From a virus: a stretch of DNA of 55,661 bases. Made by a program: the position numbers and the translations under genes. Every line of letters begins with the position of its first letter. Within the stretch, counting starts at the first letter, position 1. The stretch is from positions 1 to 55,661 of the IMG/VR virus record IMGVR_UViG_3300025122_000018, one strand, 5' to 3'. Positions 47,381 through 54,171 of this stretch are shown in pieces. The notes under the pieces are model-generated. The model saw only the letters and a list, made by a program, of their open reading frames with translations, had not been told where the DNA came from and did no database searches.

Positions 47381-48598
47381 ATGATAGAAGCATTAAAGGA
47401 AAGAGTATTGGTAGATTACAGGGCAACACATAAAGGTGCCTACCTATCAACGCTTAAAGTTAGAAGCCGTAAGCTAACAAATCCACTAAGCCTAGAGGAG
47501 CTTGCTCATGCTGTTTCTGCGGTAGAAAAGCATGAAGACCATGAGGATATTGAGAGAGAACTAAAGTTAGTTCAAGTAAAGTTCATTGGTAGAAAAGCTA
47601 TGGGTGTTATCCATGATAGACATGGCAGAACTACAGAGATGCCCTTCACTGAGTCAGCACTACGACAGTATGTTGGTTTCGTTGATAACATTCGCTATGG
47701 TAATATGAGTAAGTGGTGTGAACAGAAAAGCGGAAGAGATATAACATCGGCATTGCTAACAGAACAAGCACTCAAGCAGGTGAATAGACCAGTCCTTGTT
47801 AGGACAAGCCTAAGGGCAGGTGCTGGTAGATGTATTAGAAGTGTTCATGGATCTGGATCAGCGTCATCTTACACCCCATATGGAAACGCAAGACTATTAA
47901 AAGATCTTCTCTCAAGTATAGGAGAGCTTAAGAATTGTATTGTTGCGTCTATGAAAATAACAGACAACTACTTTAGGTGTAGACTATTCGCACCGCAGAA
48001 GGTAGCGCATACTGGGGAGTATATCTATCATAAGCCCATTGATATGGAGCTAAGGATACCAGTACCAGTGATTGATATTAACAACTCAGCTACTGGACAC
48101 TCAGCATTAGAGATTCTACTAGCATTCCTAACGCTGATTTGTACTAATGGTTTAGCGATACCAGATATCCAAACCAAATGGACTAGGCAGCATCGTGGTA
48201 ACACATCTAGACTAAGACATGGTATGCTCGGTGCCTTTGAGTCTGCGTTAGCACAAACATATGGTGTTGCTAATGATATAAGGGCAGCCCACGATATACA
48301 GGTTGCTAACCTATCACAAGTAACAACCCGTCTGCTTAATGAAGCAGCGAAGAGGTATGATGTTGTTAATGATAACTTCATCGGGAAGGTTATTGGCACA
48401 GGTCTTAACGATCCAACCACTCCACAAGACAACAGCATAGCACAGATCGTACAAGCTACCTCTCTCATTGCTCAGACTATGAGGGATGTAAAGAGGGAAC
48501 GAATGGTAGAAGAGATGAGCCATTGGATTCTTAAGAGAGGGCTTGAGTTAGGTGATGAGCACGGTGGTCGTATACCTGTAGTTGTAGGAGAGGCATAG
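47381..48598 (+). CDS. DUF932-like phage/plasmid protein (405 aa)
   Basis: GGAAGGAAAG precedes the ATG. The segment DINNSATGHSALEILLAFLT LICTNGL followed by a His-rich stretch (WTRQHRGNTSRLRHGML) is the signature region of DUF932-type proteins, which occur near recombination and single-strand DNA genes of phages and plasmids and whose biochemical function is unsettled. Overall length fits the family. It starts an early plus operon under the control of the three-block element copy 2. Confidence 0.7.
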   Translation: MIEALKERVLVDYRATHKGAYLSTLKVRSRKLTNPLSLEELAHAVSAVEKHEDHEDIERELKLVQVKFIGRKAMGVIHDRHGRTTEMPFTESALRQYVGFVDNIRYGNMSKWCEQKSGRDITSALLTEQALKQVNRPVLVRTSLRAGAGRCIRSVHGSGSASSYTPYGNARLLKDLLSSIGELKNCIVASMKITDNYFRCRLFAPQKVAHTGEYIYHKPIDMELRIPVPVIDINNSATGHSALEILLAFLTLICTNGLAIPDIQTKWTRQHRGNTSRLRHGMLGAFESALAQTYGVANDIRAAHDIQVANLSQVTTRLLNEAAKRYDVVNDNFIGKVIGTGLNDPTTPQDNSIAQIVQATSLIAQTMRDVKRERMVEEMSHWILKRGLELGDEHGGRIPVVVGEA

Positions 48599-48599
48599 G

Positions 48600-48713
48600 A
48601 TGAAATACAAAAGCAATATAGTAGACGACTTCATTGCCATACTGCTTGTATCTAGCATGGTAGTATGCACTGGCTACTTGTTACTTCAATTTATATGGGG
48701 GTTGTTCCAATGA
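48600..48713 (+). CDS. Tiny membrane protein (37 aa)
   Basis: ATG 48600 lies one base after the previous stop. Residues 11-36 (FIAILLVSSMVVCTGYLLLQ, FIWGLFQ) form one transmembrane helix behind a polar N-terminus. Its TGA overlaps the next start (ATGA), the coupling used throughout this region, which supports it as a real gene. Function unknown. Confidence 0.5.
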   Translation: MKYKSNIVDDFIAILLVSSMVVCTGYLLLQFIWGLFQ

Positions 48714-48886
48714 TTCTAACTACAAGACATTTCATACTAATAGCAGCAGCCATTAAGGAGCTAGATCTTGGTAAGAGAAGCAAGAAGAAAGTCATTGATG
48801 GCTTTATAGACATGTGCTCAGGTGTTAACCCAAGATTTGATGAGGCCTTATTCAGAGCAGCGTGTAATGAGGGAGGCAAGCCATGA
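48710..48886 (+). CDS. Small hypothetical protein (58 aa)
   Basis: ATG 48710 (MILTTRHFI) is favoured because it overlaps the previous stop as ATGA; a longer reading from 48665 has no ribosome site. The protein is helical and basic (IAAAIKELDLGKRSKKKVID) with two cysteines. It is coupled to the next gene by ATGA. No family is recognised. Confidence 0.6.
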   Translation: MILTTRHFILIAAAIKELDLGKRSKKKVIDGFIDMCSGVNPRFDEALFRAACNEGGKP

Positions 48887-49176
48887 TTACACTACACTCA
48901 TATGGATTCAGGTCGTTTAGTCTTAAACTTAACCACCCAAATAGCCCAGAGGTAGAGTATGTTGTTCAGTACAACAATCAGAATCTACCGTGGCGCATAT
49001 GGAAGAAGAACTATCGCATTGCTGAGAGCACGTTAGATTATATGATAAAGAAGACTATTGCTGGACATACAGTTCGTAGTCTTATCAAGCAATGGGTCAA
49101 AAGGATAGAGGCTGTATCATGTCATCGTCCAATAGAGGGTGGCACGACAGCACTCTTTATATATGGAGGTGCATGA
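48883..49176 (+). CDS. Small hypothetical protein (97 aa)
   Basis: An ATGA overlap couples it to both neighbours. The N-terminal half is beta-rich (TLHSYGFRSFSLKLNHPNSP, VEYVVQYNNQNLPWRIWKKN). The C-terminal half is basic and helical (YMIKKTIAGHTVRSLIKQWV). It may bind nucleic acid, but no motif proves it. Confidence 0.6.
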   Translation: MITLHSYGFRSFSLKLNHPNSPEVEYVVQYNNQNLPWRIWKKNYRIAESTLDYMIKKTIAGHTVRSLIKQWVKRIEAVSCHRPIEGGTTALFIYGGA

Positions 49177-49370
49177 TGCCCGATGACTATAACAATTTCT
49201 ACTACACCTGTGAATGCGGAAGGACATACCATTCTGCTGAAGGGTGTACCTGTGAACAGTGTGCAGAGGAGGGATGTGAGAACAGAGTATTGTATGATGA
49301 TCTCTGTGATGAGTGTGAAGATAACCGTTACCAAAAAGCCATAAACAATAATGAAACAGAGGAAGAATAA
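49173..49370 (+). CDS. Cys-rich zinc-binding miniprotein (65 aa)
   Basis: ATGATG at 49173 gives two possible starts; the first couples with the previous stop. It contains paired cysteines in CECGRTYHSAEGCTCEQC and a later CENRVLYDDLCDEC, enough for two zinc sites, and ends in an acidic tail. Such miniproteins often bind host enzymes. It is immediately followed by the GHKL ATPase with no gap and could work with it. Confidence 0.65.
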   Translation: MMPDDYNNFYYTCECGRTYHSAEGCTCEQCAEEGCENRVLYDDLCDECEDNRYQKAINNNETEEE

Positions 49371-50714
49371 ATGAATGATGTAAAAGAAACAATAGAGCTA
49401 ACCATTACCCCAGACTATGTTGATTGGAATACATGGGAGGCAGTCAGAGAGTTCTTACAGAATGCTAAGGATGCTCATGACAGGGGGTATAGTGGCACCG
49501 TAGACTATAACGAAGAGACAAGAAGGCTTATCATCTGCAATGAAGGCGTGGTCTTACCTAAGTCAAGCCTTCTCTTGGGGATGGGTACTAAGAAGGATGA
49601 TGACTCGCAGATAGGACAGTTTGGTGAGGGATATAAGCTCGCCTTAGGTGCCCTATGTAGGCTGGATAAATCAGTTGTGATTAGAACAGGAACACAGGAG
49701 TGGTCGCCATCTATCGTAAAGTCAAAGCAATTTGGAACAGATGTTATCTCTATTGACATCGACTATCTTATGAAAGACCATCATGGTACATTTATATGTA
49801 TCAATGGTATTACTGTAGAAGAATGGGAAGAGATTAGCAATAATGTTTTATGGTTAGATCCGGTAGACTCAGCCTTGTCAATCACAACCTATGACATTGG
49901 TGAATCTAGTGGAGACTTCCTGTTCTCTTGCGATAATGGTGACATCATAAGGAATGGGTCAGGTAACCTGTATTGTAAGGGCATCTATGTCGGCCCGTTA
50001 GGGACATCTGGCCTTAAGTATGATTACAATCTTAACAATGTAAAGCTAGATAGGGATAGACGAATAGCAAATAACTATGATGCTACCTCTAGAATTAGAG
50101 ATGTGCTTAGTGAAATGTCTTATGAAGAGATGATGGAGTTCGCTACCCTTGAGGAGTTTATTGGTGGGGCTAAGGATATCTGTATGATAGCTGATTGGTG
50201 GTGTTCAGCCGTCCATTGTCACTACTATACTGCGTTCATGGAGGAGTACGGTGGTGATTCATATCCTTACCATTATCATGACAACAGAGCAGACATAGAA
50301 GACATTGGCCTAACACCTGTTGAAGTACCTAATGTCTTTCTAACAGTAATGCAGAGGAGTCCGCTTGATTCGATTGCTCTCCTAAGGCGTGAATACTATA
50401 GCAACTATAGTATAATGGAACACGAAGATATAGAAGAAGAAGAGCGCGAAGTTCTTAACACAGCACTAATAATCTGCATAAAGCACAACGAATACCTTGC
50501 AGGTAGAGCAATTAAGATAGCTTCGTTTCCAGAGAAGGGCGTTAAATCCCTAGTGGTAAACTCAGAGAATGACTATGAGGCCAATCCAATAGTCGTAAAC
50601 ATAGAGGCTATGAGATCAGGGCTTGGGTCCACAATCTGTGCGCTTATGCTAAACGGAGACTACCTATCAGTAATGACAGACCTAGTAGACAATCACCTTG
50701 ATACTATCAAGTAA
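49371..50714 (+). CDS. GHKL (Hsp90/MutL/histidine-kinase fold) ATPase (447 aa)
   Basis: An N-box EFLQNAKDA (Glu27, Asn31, Asp34) binds Mg-ATP. The G1-like element is NEGVVLP (57-63) and the G2 lid is GQFGEG (82-87). These are the Bergerat-fold motifs of gyrase, Hsp90, histidine kinases and MutL. The remaining 330 residues are acidic and not recognisable as a histidine kinase, topoisomerase or MutL domain. Its function is unknown. It is stop-to-start with a zinc miniprotein upstream and a membrane protein downstream. Possible roles are chaperone-like remodelling or counter-defence. Confidence 0.8.
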   Translation: MNDVKETIELTITPDYVDWNTWEAVREFLQNAKDAHDRGYSGTVDYNEETRRLIICNEGVVLPKSSLLLGMGTKKDDDSQIGQFGEGYKLALGALCRLDKSVVIRTGTQEWSPSIVKSKQFGTDVISIDIDYLMKDHHGTFICINGITVEEWEEISNNVLWLDPVDSALSITTYDIGESSGDFLFSCDNGDIIRNGSGNLYCKGIYVGPLGTSGLKYDYNLNNVKLDRDRRIANNYDATSRIRDVLSEMSYEEMMEFATLEEFIGGAKDICMIADWWCSAVHCHYYTAFMEEYGGDSYPYHYHDNRADIEDIGLTPVEVPNVFLTVMQRSPLDSIALLRREYYSNYSIMEHEDIEEEEREVLNTALIICIKHNEYLAGRAIKIASFPEKGVKSLVVNSENDYEANPIVVNIEAMRSGLGSTICALMLNGDYLSVMTDLVDNHLDTIK

Positions 50715-50854
50715 TGGGGGTGGCCTTAAAGGTGATACTATTAACCGCTCTATACTCTTGGTTCTTAATCTTCTGCTTAAGGGTCGGAGTAGTAGCAGCA
50801 CTACCAGCAACAATCATGTATGTACTATTCATAAAGGAACTAATCAATGACTAA
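50714..50854 (+). CDS. Tiny membrane protein (46 aa)
   Basis: The start overlaps the GHKL stop (TAATG) and its end overlaps the next gene by 8 bases. The whole chain is hydrophobic apart from the termini (ILLTALYSWFLIFCLRVGVV, then ALPATIMYVLFI), giving two possible membrane helices. Tight coupling supports it as real. Function unknown. Confidence 0.5.
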   Translation: MGVALKVILLTALYSWFLIFCLRVGVVAALPATIMYVLFIKELIND

Positions 50855-51161
50855 TAACAAGACAACACTTGAGAGTATTCTCAGAGACATCCAAACTATT
50901 AACACACTAGCCCAAGAGGTTGGGACAAAGGTGGCTATGCTAAAGAACAAGGAAACTCTTAGTGAGTTAGATGATCCTCGTATTGACCAAAGCCATAGAC
51001 CTGCTGAACAAGCAGTAGCTAGGGCAGAGAACAAGCAAGCCCGTAGCTTACTTGGTGGGAGAAGGAATAGAAAGGTATCCTTCAAGGCAGACAGCCAAAC
51101 AGAAGAGACTAGGGAACCAAGCAGTGATGTTAGTAATATGATTAACGATATGTTCGTCTAA
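50847..51161 (+). CDS. Charged helical protein (104 aa)
   Basis: The N-terminal half is a helix or coiled coil (TTLESILRDIQTINTLAQEV, TKVAMLKNKETLSELDD). The C-terminal half is basic then acidic and probably disordered (RSLLGGRRNRKVSFKADSQT). No family is recognised. It ends the DUF932/GHKL operon, followed by a terminator. Confidence 0.6.
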   Translation: MTNNKTTLESILRDIQTINTLAQEVGTKVAMLKNKETLSELDDPRIDQSHRPAEQAVARAENKQARSLLGGRRNRKVSFKADSQTEETREPSSDVSNMINDMFV

Positions 51162-51184
51162 TAACTATCGGCAGATAATCATGG

Positions 51185-51231
51185 AGGGATAATGCTTACT
51201 AATATAGTAGGTGTTATCCCTTCTTTGCTTT
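51185..51231 (+). terminator. Intrinsic terminator of the DUF932/GHKL operon
   Basis: AGGGATAA (51185-51192) pairs with TTATCCCT (51214-51221), enclosing a second stem TACTA/TAGTA with a three-base loop. The tail TTCTTTGCTTT is moderately T-rich. Position just after the operon's last gene and before copy 3 of the three-block element fits a terminator-promoter junction. Confidence 0.65.
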
Positions 51232-51316
51232 GTCGGCCCGTATAAGAGCGCCCGTAATAAATCAAGGAGATTAAATCAGTGTTGTTATAGCACAACAACC
51301 AATCAAACCCACGAAC

Positions 51317-51379
51317 CCTAGTCGCTGGCCGATAGCTCAGGTTGAACCTCGCTTTTCGTCCGGCATAGCGAACCGGTTA
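51317..51379 (+). promoter_or_regulatory. Three-block early element, copy 3 (upstream of the 51431 operon)
   Basis: CCTAG at 51317, GAACCTCGC at 51344 (27 bases on) and CGGTTA at 51374 (30 bases on) repeat the spacing of copy 1 exactly. The hairpin here is TCGCT paired with AGCGA, different bases from the other copies but the same position, and AACC can pair with GGTT around it. It lies about 50 bases before the ATG at 51431. Confidence 0.7.
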
Positions 51380-51430
51380 AGTTGTCTTGTCGCCAGTGGT
51401 GACGTCAACAAACAACAACAGGGAGTGAAC

Positions 51431-51706
51431 ATGAGTAGGATACGATTTACAAAAGCAGCCATGATGGGGAACAAGAAACCAAAGGAGATAGAAGAGAAAC
51501 AGAGAGAGACTACATGGATATACCGTAGAGTTAAGAAGGCTCAATGGTTTAGCGTAGACAAGTACAATGCGACTGATGGAAAGGACATACGGCTTGACTA
51601 TACAGCTAAGTGTCCAACAGAGAAGATAGAGGGTGCCGTTGGTGGATGGAGCATATTCAAGAGAGAAGATGACTATACAACATTTAGAAAGAAGGTGTGG
51701 AAATGA
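51431..51706 (+). CDS. Basic hypothetical protein (91 aa)
   Basis: GGGAG at 51421-51425 favours ATG 51431 over the GTG at 51425. The protein is strongly basic (IRFTKAAMMGNKKPKEIEEK, TWIYRRVKKAQWFSVDKYNA) with a more globular end (EGAVGGWSIFKREDDYTTFR). It may bind nucleic acid. It is the first gene of a coupled cluster under the three-block element copy 3. Confidence 0.6.
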   Translation: MSRIRFTKAAMMGNKKPKEIEEKQRETTWIYRRVKKAQWFSVDKYNATDGKDIRLDYTAKCPTEKIEGAVGGWSIFKREDDYTTFRKKVWK

Positions 51707-51888
51707 GAGGTAAAGCAATAATGAAAGCTAACGATGTACCAGTCATGGTCATCAATGATAAAGGCGAGGCTATAAGGCTGATTGACTTACCAACAGGTAA
51801 GCACACAACAGACGATGGCGGTCACTGTATAGTGATAAGAGACAGAACAACAACAGAGATACATTACCATAAAGGAACGAAACAATGA
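51703..51888 (+). CDS. Small beta-rich hypothetical protein (61 aa)
   Basis: ATG 51703 overlaps the previous stop (ATGA) and is preferred over GTG 51697. The product looks like a small beta protein (VPVMVINDKGEAIRLIDLPT, GGHCIVIRDRTTTEIHYHKG) with several histidines. No family is recognised. It couples to the next gene by ATGA. Confidence 0.6.
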   Translation: MRGKAIMKANDVPVMVINDKGEAIRLIDLPTGKHTTDDGGHCIVIRDRTTTEIHYHKGTKQ

Positions 51889-52193
51889 GATGTTTATACT
51901 GTATAGATAACGAAGCAGGTGAGACAGGCTACTGTGACTCATGTCTAATAGAGATAGTGGCGGAGGCTCCGCAATGTATGGAGTGCAACGAACCGATGAT
52001 AGGCTTTTGGATGTGGCCTAAGAACAGAATAGCTAAGCACTGTTCAGATGACTGTAGAGGTATAGCACAAGCACGGTATATGGATAGCATTACCGACATC
52101 ATGCTATCAGACAGAACAATACCGATGATACAGGCTATCAGTGTAAACATTGCACTAGACATGACGAACCCAGACAAAAATGAGGTGAACTAA
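51885..52193 (+). CDS. Zinc-ribbon/knuckle protein (102 aa)
   Basis: Cysteine pairs occur in MRCLYCIDN, YCDSCLIE, QCMECNEP and CSDDCRG, enough for two zinc sites within the first 60 residues. This resembles treble-clef or HNH-like zinc modules without the nuclease residues. The C-terminal 40 residues are a helix (YMDSITDIMLSDRTIPMIQA). It may bind DNA or a host protein. Confidence 0.65.
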   Translation: MRCLYCIDNEAGETGYCDSCLIEIVAEAPQCMECNEPMIGFWMWPKNRIAKHCSDDCRGIAQARYMDSITDIMLSDRTIPMIQAISVNIALDMTNPDKNEVN

Positions 52194-52432
52194 TGATACA
52201 ACTAGTACGAATCATAGAGCCAGAAACTACTGAACAAGAGACAGCTGGTATTCAGGCTACTGAGAGCCAGCAGACTACTGAACAAGAGGCTGAACAACGC
52301 ATTGCCAAACAGGAGGTGCTAGTTAATGAGGCTCAGATAGCACTAATGGAAGCCAGAGAGAAGCTAATCCACATGTATGACCAACACCCTTTCTGTGGTC
52401 AGGGATGGGAGTTTGGAGAGCATGAGGAGTAG
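52193..52432 (+). CDS. Gln/Glu-rich coiled-coil protein (79 aa)
   Basis: The start overlaps the previous stop (TAATG). Residues 10-60 are Gln/Glu/Thr/Ala-rich with repeated TTEQE units and a coiled-coil heptad pattern (EAEQRIAKQEVLVNEAQIAL). The C-terminus HPFCGQGWEFGEHEE is conserved-looking and aromatic. Function unknown. Confidence 0.6.
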   Translation: MIQLVRIIEPETTEQETAGIQATESQQTTEQEAEQRIAKQEVLVNEAQIALMEAREKLIHMYDQHPFCGQGWEFGEHEE

Positions 52433-52433
52433 G

Positions 52434-52619
52434 ATGATAGCCCGTAACTATTTACATGTAAGGAGTGTTAACCAATATAGGCTGGTTACCTATGATACCC
52501 TAGTTCATGGGGGTGACTGTCGAATAGTGACGGTTGAACCTATGTTTCCCAAAATAATGGGAAAACGTGCTACTAATAGTCGTGACCACAATTCAGTGGT
52601 TGCAAACAAAGGAAGATAG
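52434..52619 (+). CDS. Small hypothetical protein (61 aa)
   Basis: GAGGAG lies directly before ATG 52434, one base after the previous stop. The product is basic with alternating hydrophobics (YLHVRSVNQYRLVTYDTLVH, CRIVTVEPMFPKIMGKRATN). Inside it, bases 52536-52565 resemble the GAACCT block of the three-block element and hold a TTTCCC/GGGAAA inverted repeat. The function is unknown. Confidence 0.55.
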   Translation: MIARNYLHVRSVNQYRLVTYDTLVHGGDCRIVTVEPMFPKIMGKRATNSRDHNSVVANKGR

Positions 52620-52620
52620 A

Positions 52621-53034
52621 ATGAAACTCAAAGGAAGAGAGAAGACGACAACCCGAACCAAGAACTCAACCGGTGGAGCTAGGGCTTCAAAGGTAGAAGG
52701 CATCAAAGGCGGCGTCTATGGTAAGAAACCAAACCAGTGGAAGGTAGTATTCGAGGAGACAACGACGAAGGCCGGTATGCCGGTTGTCTACACTAAGATA
52801 CAGGGCAAGATTGAAGGCAGTGATGTCTCATGGTCTGGTAAGGTATCGGTACACCGGCTAGCCGCTGCTCTACTCGACAACGGGGATAGGGTCGATGATG
52901 AAGGTGAGCCAACCAGTGATTGGATTGACTACACTCCACTATTAGAGGCCATCTGTGACCGTAAAGACATCGAGGACGTCGTCAAGGAGTCTGGAGCGGT
53001 GTCAATGCGAGCCGCTCAAGGCCTCATAGCGTAG
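52621..53034 (+). CDS. Basic hypothetical protein (137 aa)
   Basis: GGAAG precedes ATG 52621; an upstream in-frame ATG at 52567 lies within the previous gene and lacks a ribosome site. The N-terminus is Lys/Thr/Arg-rich and flexible (GREKTTTRTKNSTGGARASK). The rest is a compact alpha/beta domain (QWKVVFEETTTKAGMPVVYT, VSVHRLAAALLDNGDRVDDE). No motif is recognised. It is the last substantial gene before the terminator at 53108. Confidence 0.6.
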   Translation: MKLKGREKTTTRTKNSTGGARASKVEGIKGGVYGKKPNQWKVVFEETTTKAGMPVVYTKIQGKIEGSDVSWSGKVSVHRLAAALLDNGDRVDDEGEPTSDWIDYTPLLEAICDRKDIEDVVKESGAVSMRAAQGLIA

Positions 53035-53093
53035 TGCTAGTTAGCGTTGTCTTTATCACTACGGTGATGCTGGTAGCTCTGCTGATACGATAG
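53034..53093 (+). CDS. Candidate 19-residue transmembrane peptide
   Basis: GTG 53034 overlaps the stop of the previous gene (TAGTG) and opens 19 codons ending at TAG 53091-53093. The product (MLVSVVFITTVMLVALLIR if GTG is read as Met) is a perfect single membrane helix. The stop-start overlap matches the coupling style of this operon. It is too short to be certain and may be chance. Confidence 0.25.
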   Translation: MLVSVVFITTVMLVALLIR

Positions 53094-53107
53094 CTCTTAG
53101 AGCCATC

Positions 53108-53149
53108 AACCCAACGCCAGGACGACTACTGGTGTTGGGTTCTTTTTTG
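53108..53149 (+). terminator. Strong rho-independent terminator of the right plus operon
   Basis: AACCCAACGCCAG pairs with CTGGTGTTGGGTT (13 bp, one G-U pair) around an 8-base loop, followed by CTTTTTTG. This is the clearest intrinsic terminator in the window and ends the early plus transcripts. Confidence 0.9.
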
Positions 53150-53272
53150 TCTCGACATTATCCTATAGGTTACCCTAGCTCACGGCTGGGGCGGCTCGCC
53201 CCCCCGAGGCGTCTTTCTATCTTAAACAATACCTCTCTCCAAAATTTTTTCTTGATTTCAGCTACTTTTTCC
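53150..53272. other. Short non-coding stretch with GC-rich dyad
   Basis: CCTAGCTCACGGCTG at 53174-53188 matches, with one mismatch, the first block of the three-block element copy 1 (15 bases), but the GAACCT and GGGTTA blocks are missing. A CTCG-C7-CGAG dyad follows. On the minus strand the same bases would be translated if the putative frameshift at 53284-53289 is real. Confidence 0.4.
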
Positions 53273-53482
53273 TCAATATAAAACCCCCCAGCACGGATCA
53301 ATCGCACCTGCACCATATTGCCGTAGCTCAATGCAGAAAAATACCCAAGACCAACATGGATCGACCTCTGGAGGTACGCTTTCCTTGCGGAAGTCGGGCA
53401 TATCGGCGATTGTCCACGCTCTATCCCTAGCACAGAGGTCTTTTGTCCCGCAAGGTAGCCTCTTCGGAGGCATTTCGGTCAT
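53273..53482 (-). CDS. Possible frameshifted small Cys/Trp-rich protein (69 aa as read)
   Basis: ATG 53482 opens a frame with credible composition (MPPKRLPCGTKDLCARDRAW, DPCWSWVFFCIELRQYGAGA) that stops at 53273. Directly before the stop is a run of six G on the minus strand (53284-53289). Removing one G would continue into the other frame to a stop at 53170, adding a basic helical tail (YIEEKVAEIKKKFWREVLFK). So the gene is either a short protein, uses a +1 frameshift, or is mis-assembled at the homopolymer. It follows the 163-aa minus gene and would share its transcript. No family is recognised. Confidence 0.35.
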   Translation of the reverse strand: MTEMPPKRLPCGTKDLCARDRAWTIADMPDFRKESVPPEVDPCWSWVFFCIELRQYGAGAIDPCWGVLY

Positions 53483-53573
53483 TGTACCTGAGTCTAGTCC
53501 CGTATATCGGGCAACCCTGCGCGTTGGGGTGCGCTGTTGTCTAGAACATAACAGGTGTTCTGGATCGTGCAAG

Positions 53574-54065
53574 TTACTTAAGGTATTCTGCTTCTCGCCG
53601 TGCCCTCTGCGCTCGCTCATACGCCTGATTTGCTTCCTTCAGCCTCTCCGCTTGAGCAGCCATCTCCTTAAAGGCTCTCATTTCCTCCGCCTTAAGCCCT
53701 CCACTACTTATTGACTCGTAAGTTTCTCCGGTCAACTGAGTCGGCTCGCCCCGCCCTACACTATGGCGACCTTCGATCTCGAAACCGGGTCTATCCCCTT
53801 TCTTGAATATGATCTCTTCGGAAGCTTCGGCATCCTCTCTGGATTCCTGCTCTCTTCTTGCTCTCTCTTGCTCTGGGGTATGTTCGCCTAGCTCGCCCTT
53901 TAGTCTCTTTGCCTCTGATGCAGTATGAAGTATCTCTTGAATCCTATTCCAGCTAAAGCCTTCTCCCTCTCCTTGATGGGGATAGTTCATGAGTATATCC
54001 TGAGTCTCTTCTGGGGTGAGGTGTCCATAACTTAGTCCTTCTGGGAACTTGCTTTCTGTAGCCAT
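53574..54065 (-). CDS. Charged coiled-coil hypothetical protein (163 aa)
   Basis: GCAGGAG precedes the ATG. The protein is Glu/Arg/Ala-rich and mostly helical (ERARREQESREDAEASEEII, AQAERLKEANQAYERAQRAR), with an N-terminal segment GLSYGHLTPEETQDILMNYP. It resembles the other lone minus gene at 4849-5769 in style. No motif is recognised. It is divergent from the membrane protein at 54172, and a TATAAG box about 55 bases upstream may be its promoter. Confidence 0.65.
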   Translation of the reverse strand: MATESKFPEGLSYGHLTPEETQDILMNYPHQGEGEGFSWNRIQEILHTASEAKRLKGELGEHTPEQERARREQESREDAEASEEIIFKKGDRPGFEIEGRHSVGRGEPTQLTGETYESISSGGLKAEEMRAFKEMAAQAERLKEANQAYERAQRARREAEYLK

Positions 54066-54171
54066 TGGTATTCTCCTGCGTGAGTCTTGAATCCTTTAAC
54101 ATGCTACTATGTCTTATATCGGATTTTTGCATGATCGGCATCAGGACGCTATTGTTATGGGGCGGAGTACC

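Larger units (their letters stand above)
51162..51430 (+). other. Regulatory gap between two early operons
   Basis: In 269 bases without a credible gene there is, in order, the terminator, two copies of a (G)CCCGTA string at about 51237 and 51249, a short GTTGT/ACAAC inverted repeat near 51283 and the three-block element copy 3. An AACAA-rich leader then runs to the ribosome site GGGAG at 51421. Nothing else is visible. Confidence 0.5.

Noticed and set aside
46983-47450. 155-codon minus frame across the FmdB-like gene
   Set aside because: It crosses three plus genes and the three-block element. Cys/Leu-rich shadow.
52536-52566. Fourth copy of the three-block element (GAACCT plus TTTCCC/GGGAAA dyad)
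   Set aside because: It lies inside the coding frame of the 61-aa protein, lacks GGGTTA at the right distance and the upstream CCTAG block. Kept only as a resemblance.
53331-53714. 127-codon plus frame right of the strong terminator
   Set aside because: Cys/Leu/Ser-rich translation, antisense to better minus-strand frames; no ribosome site.
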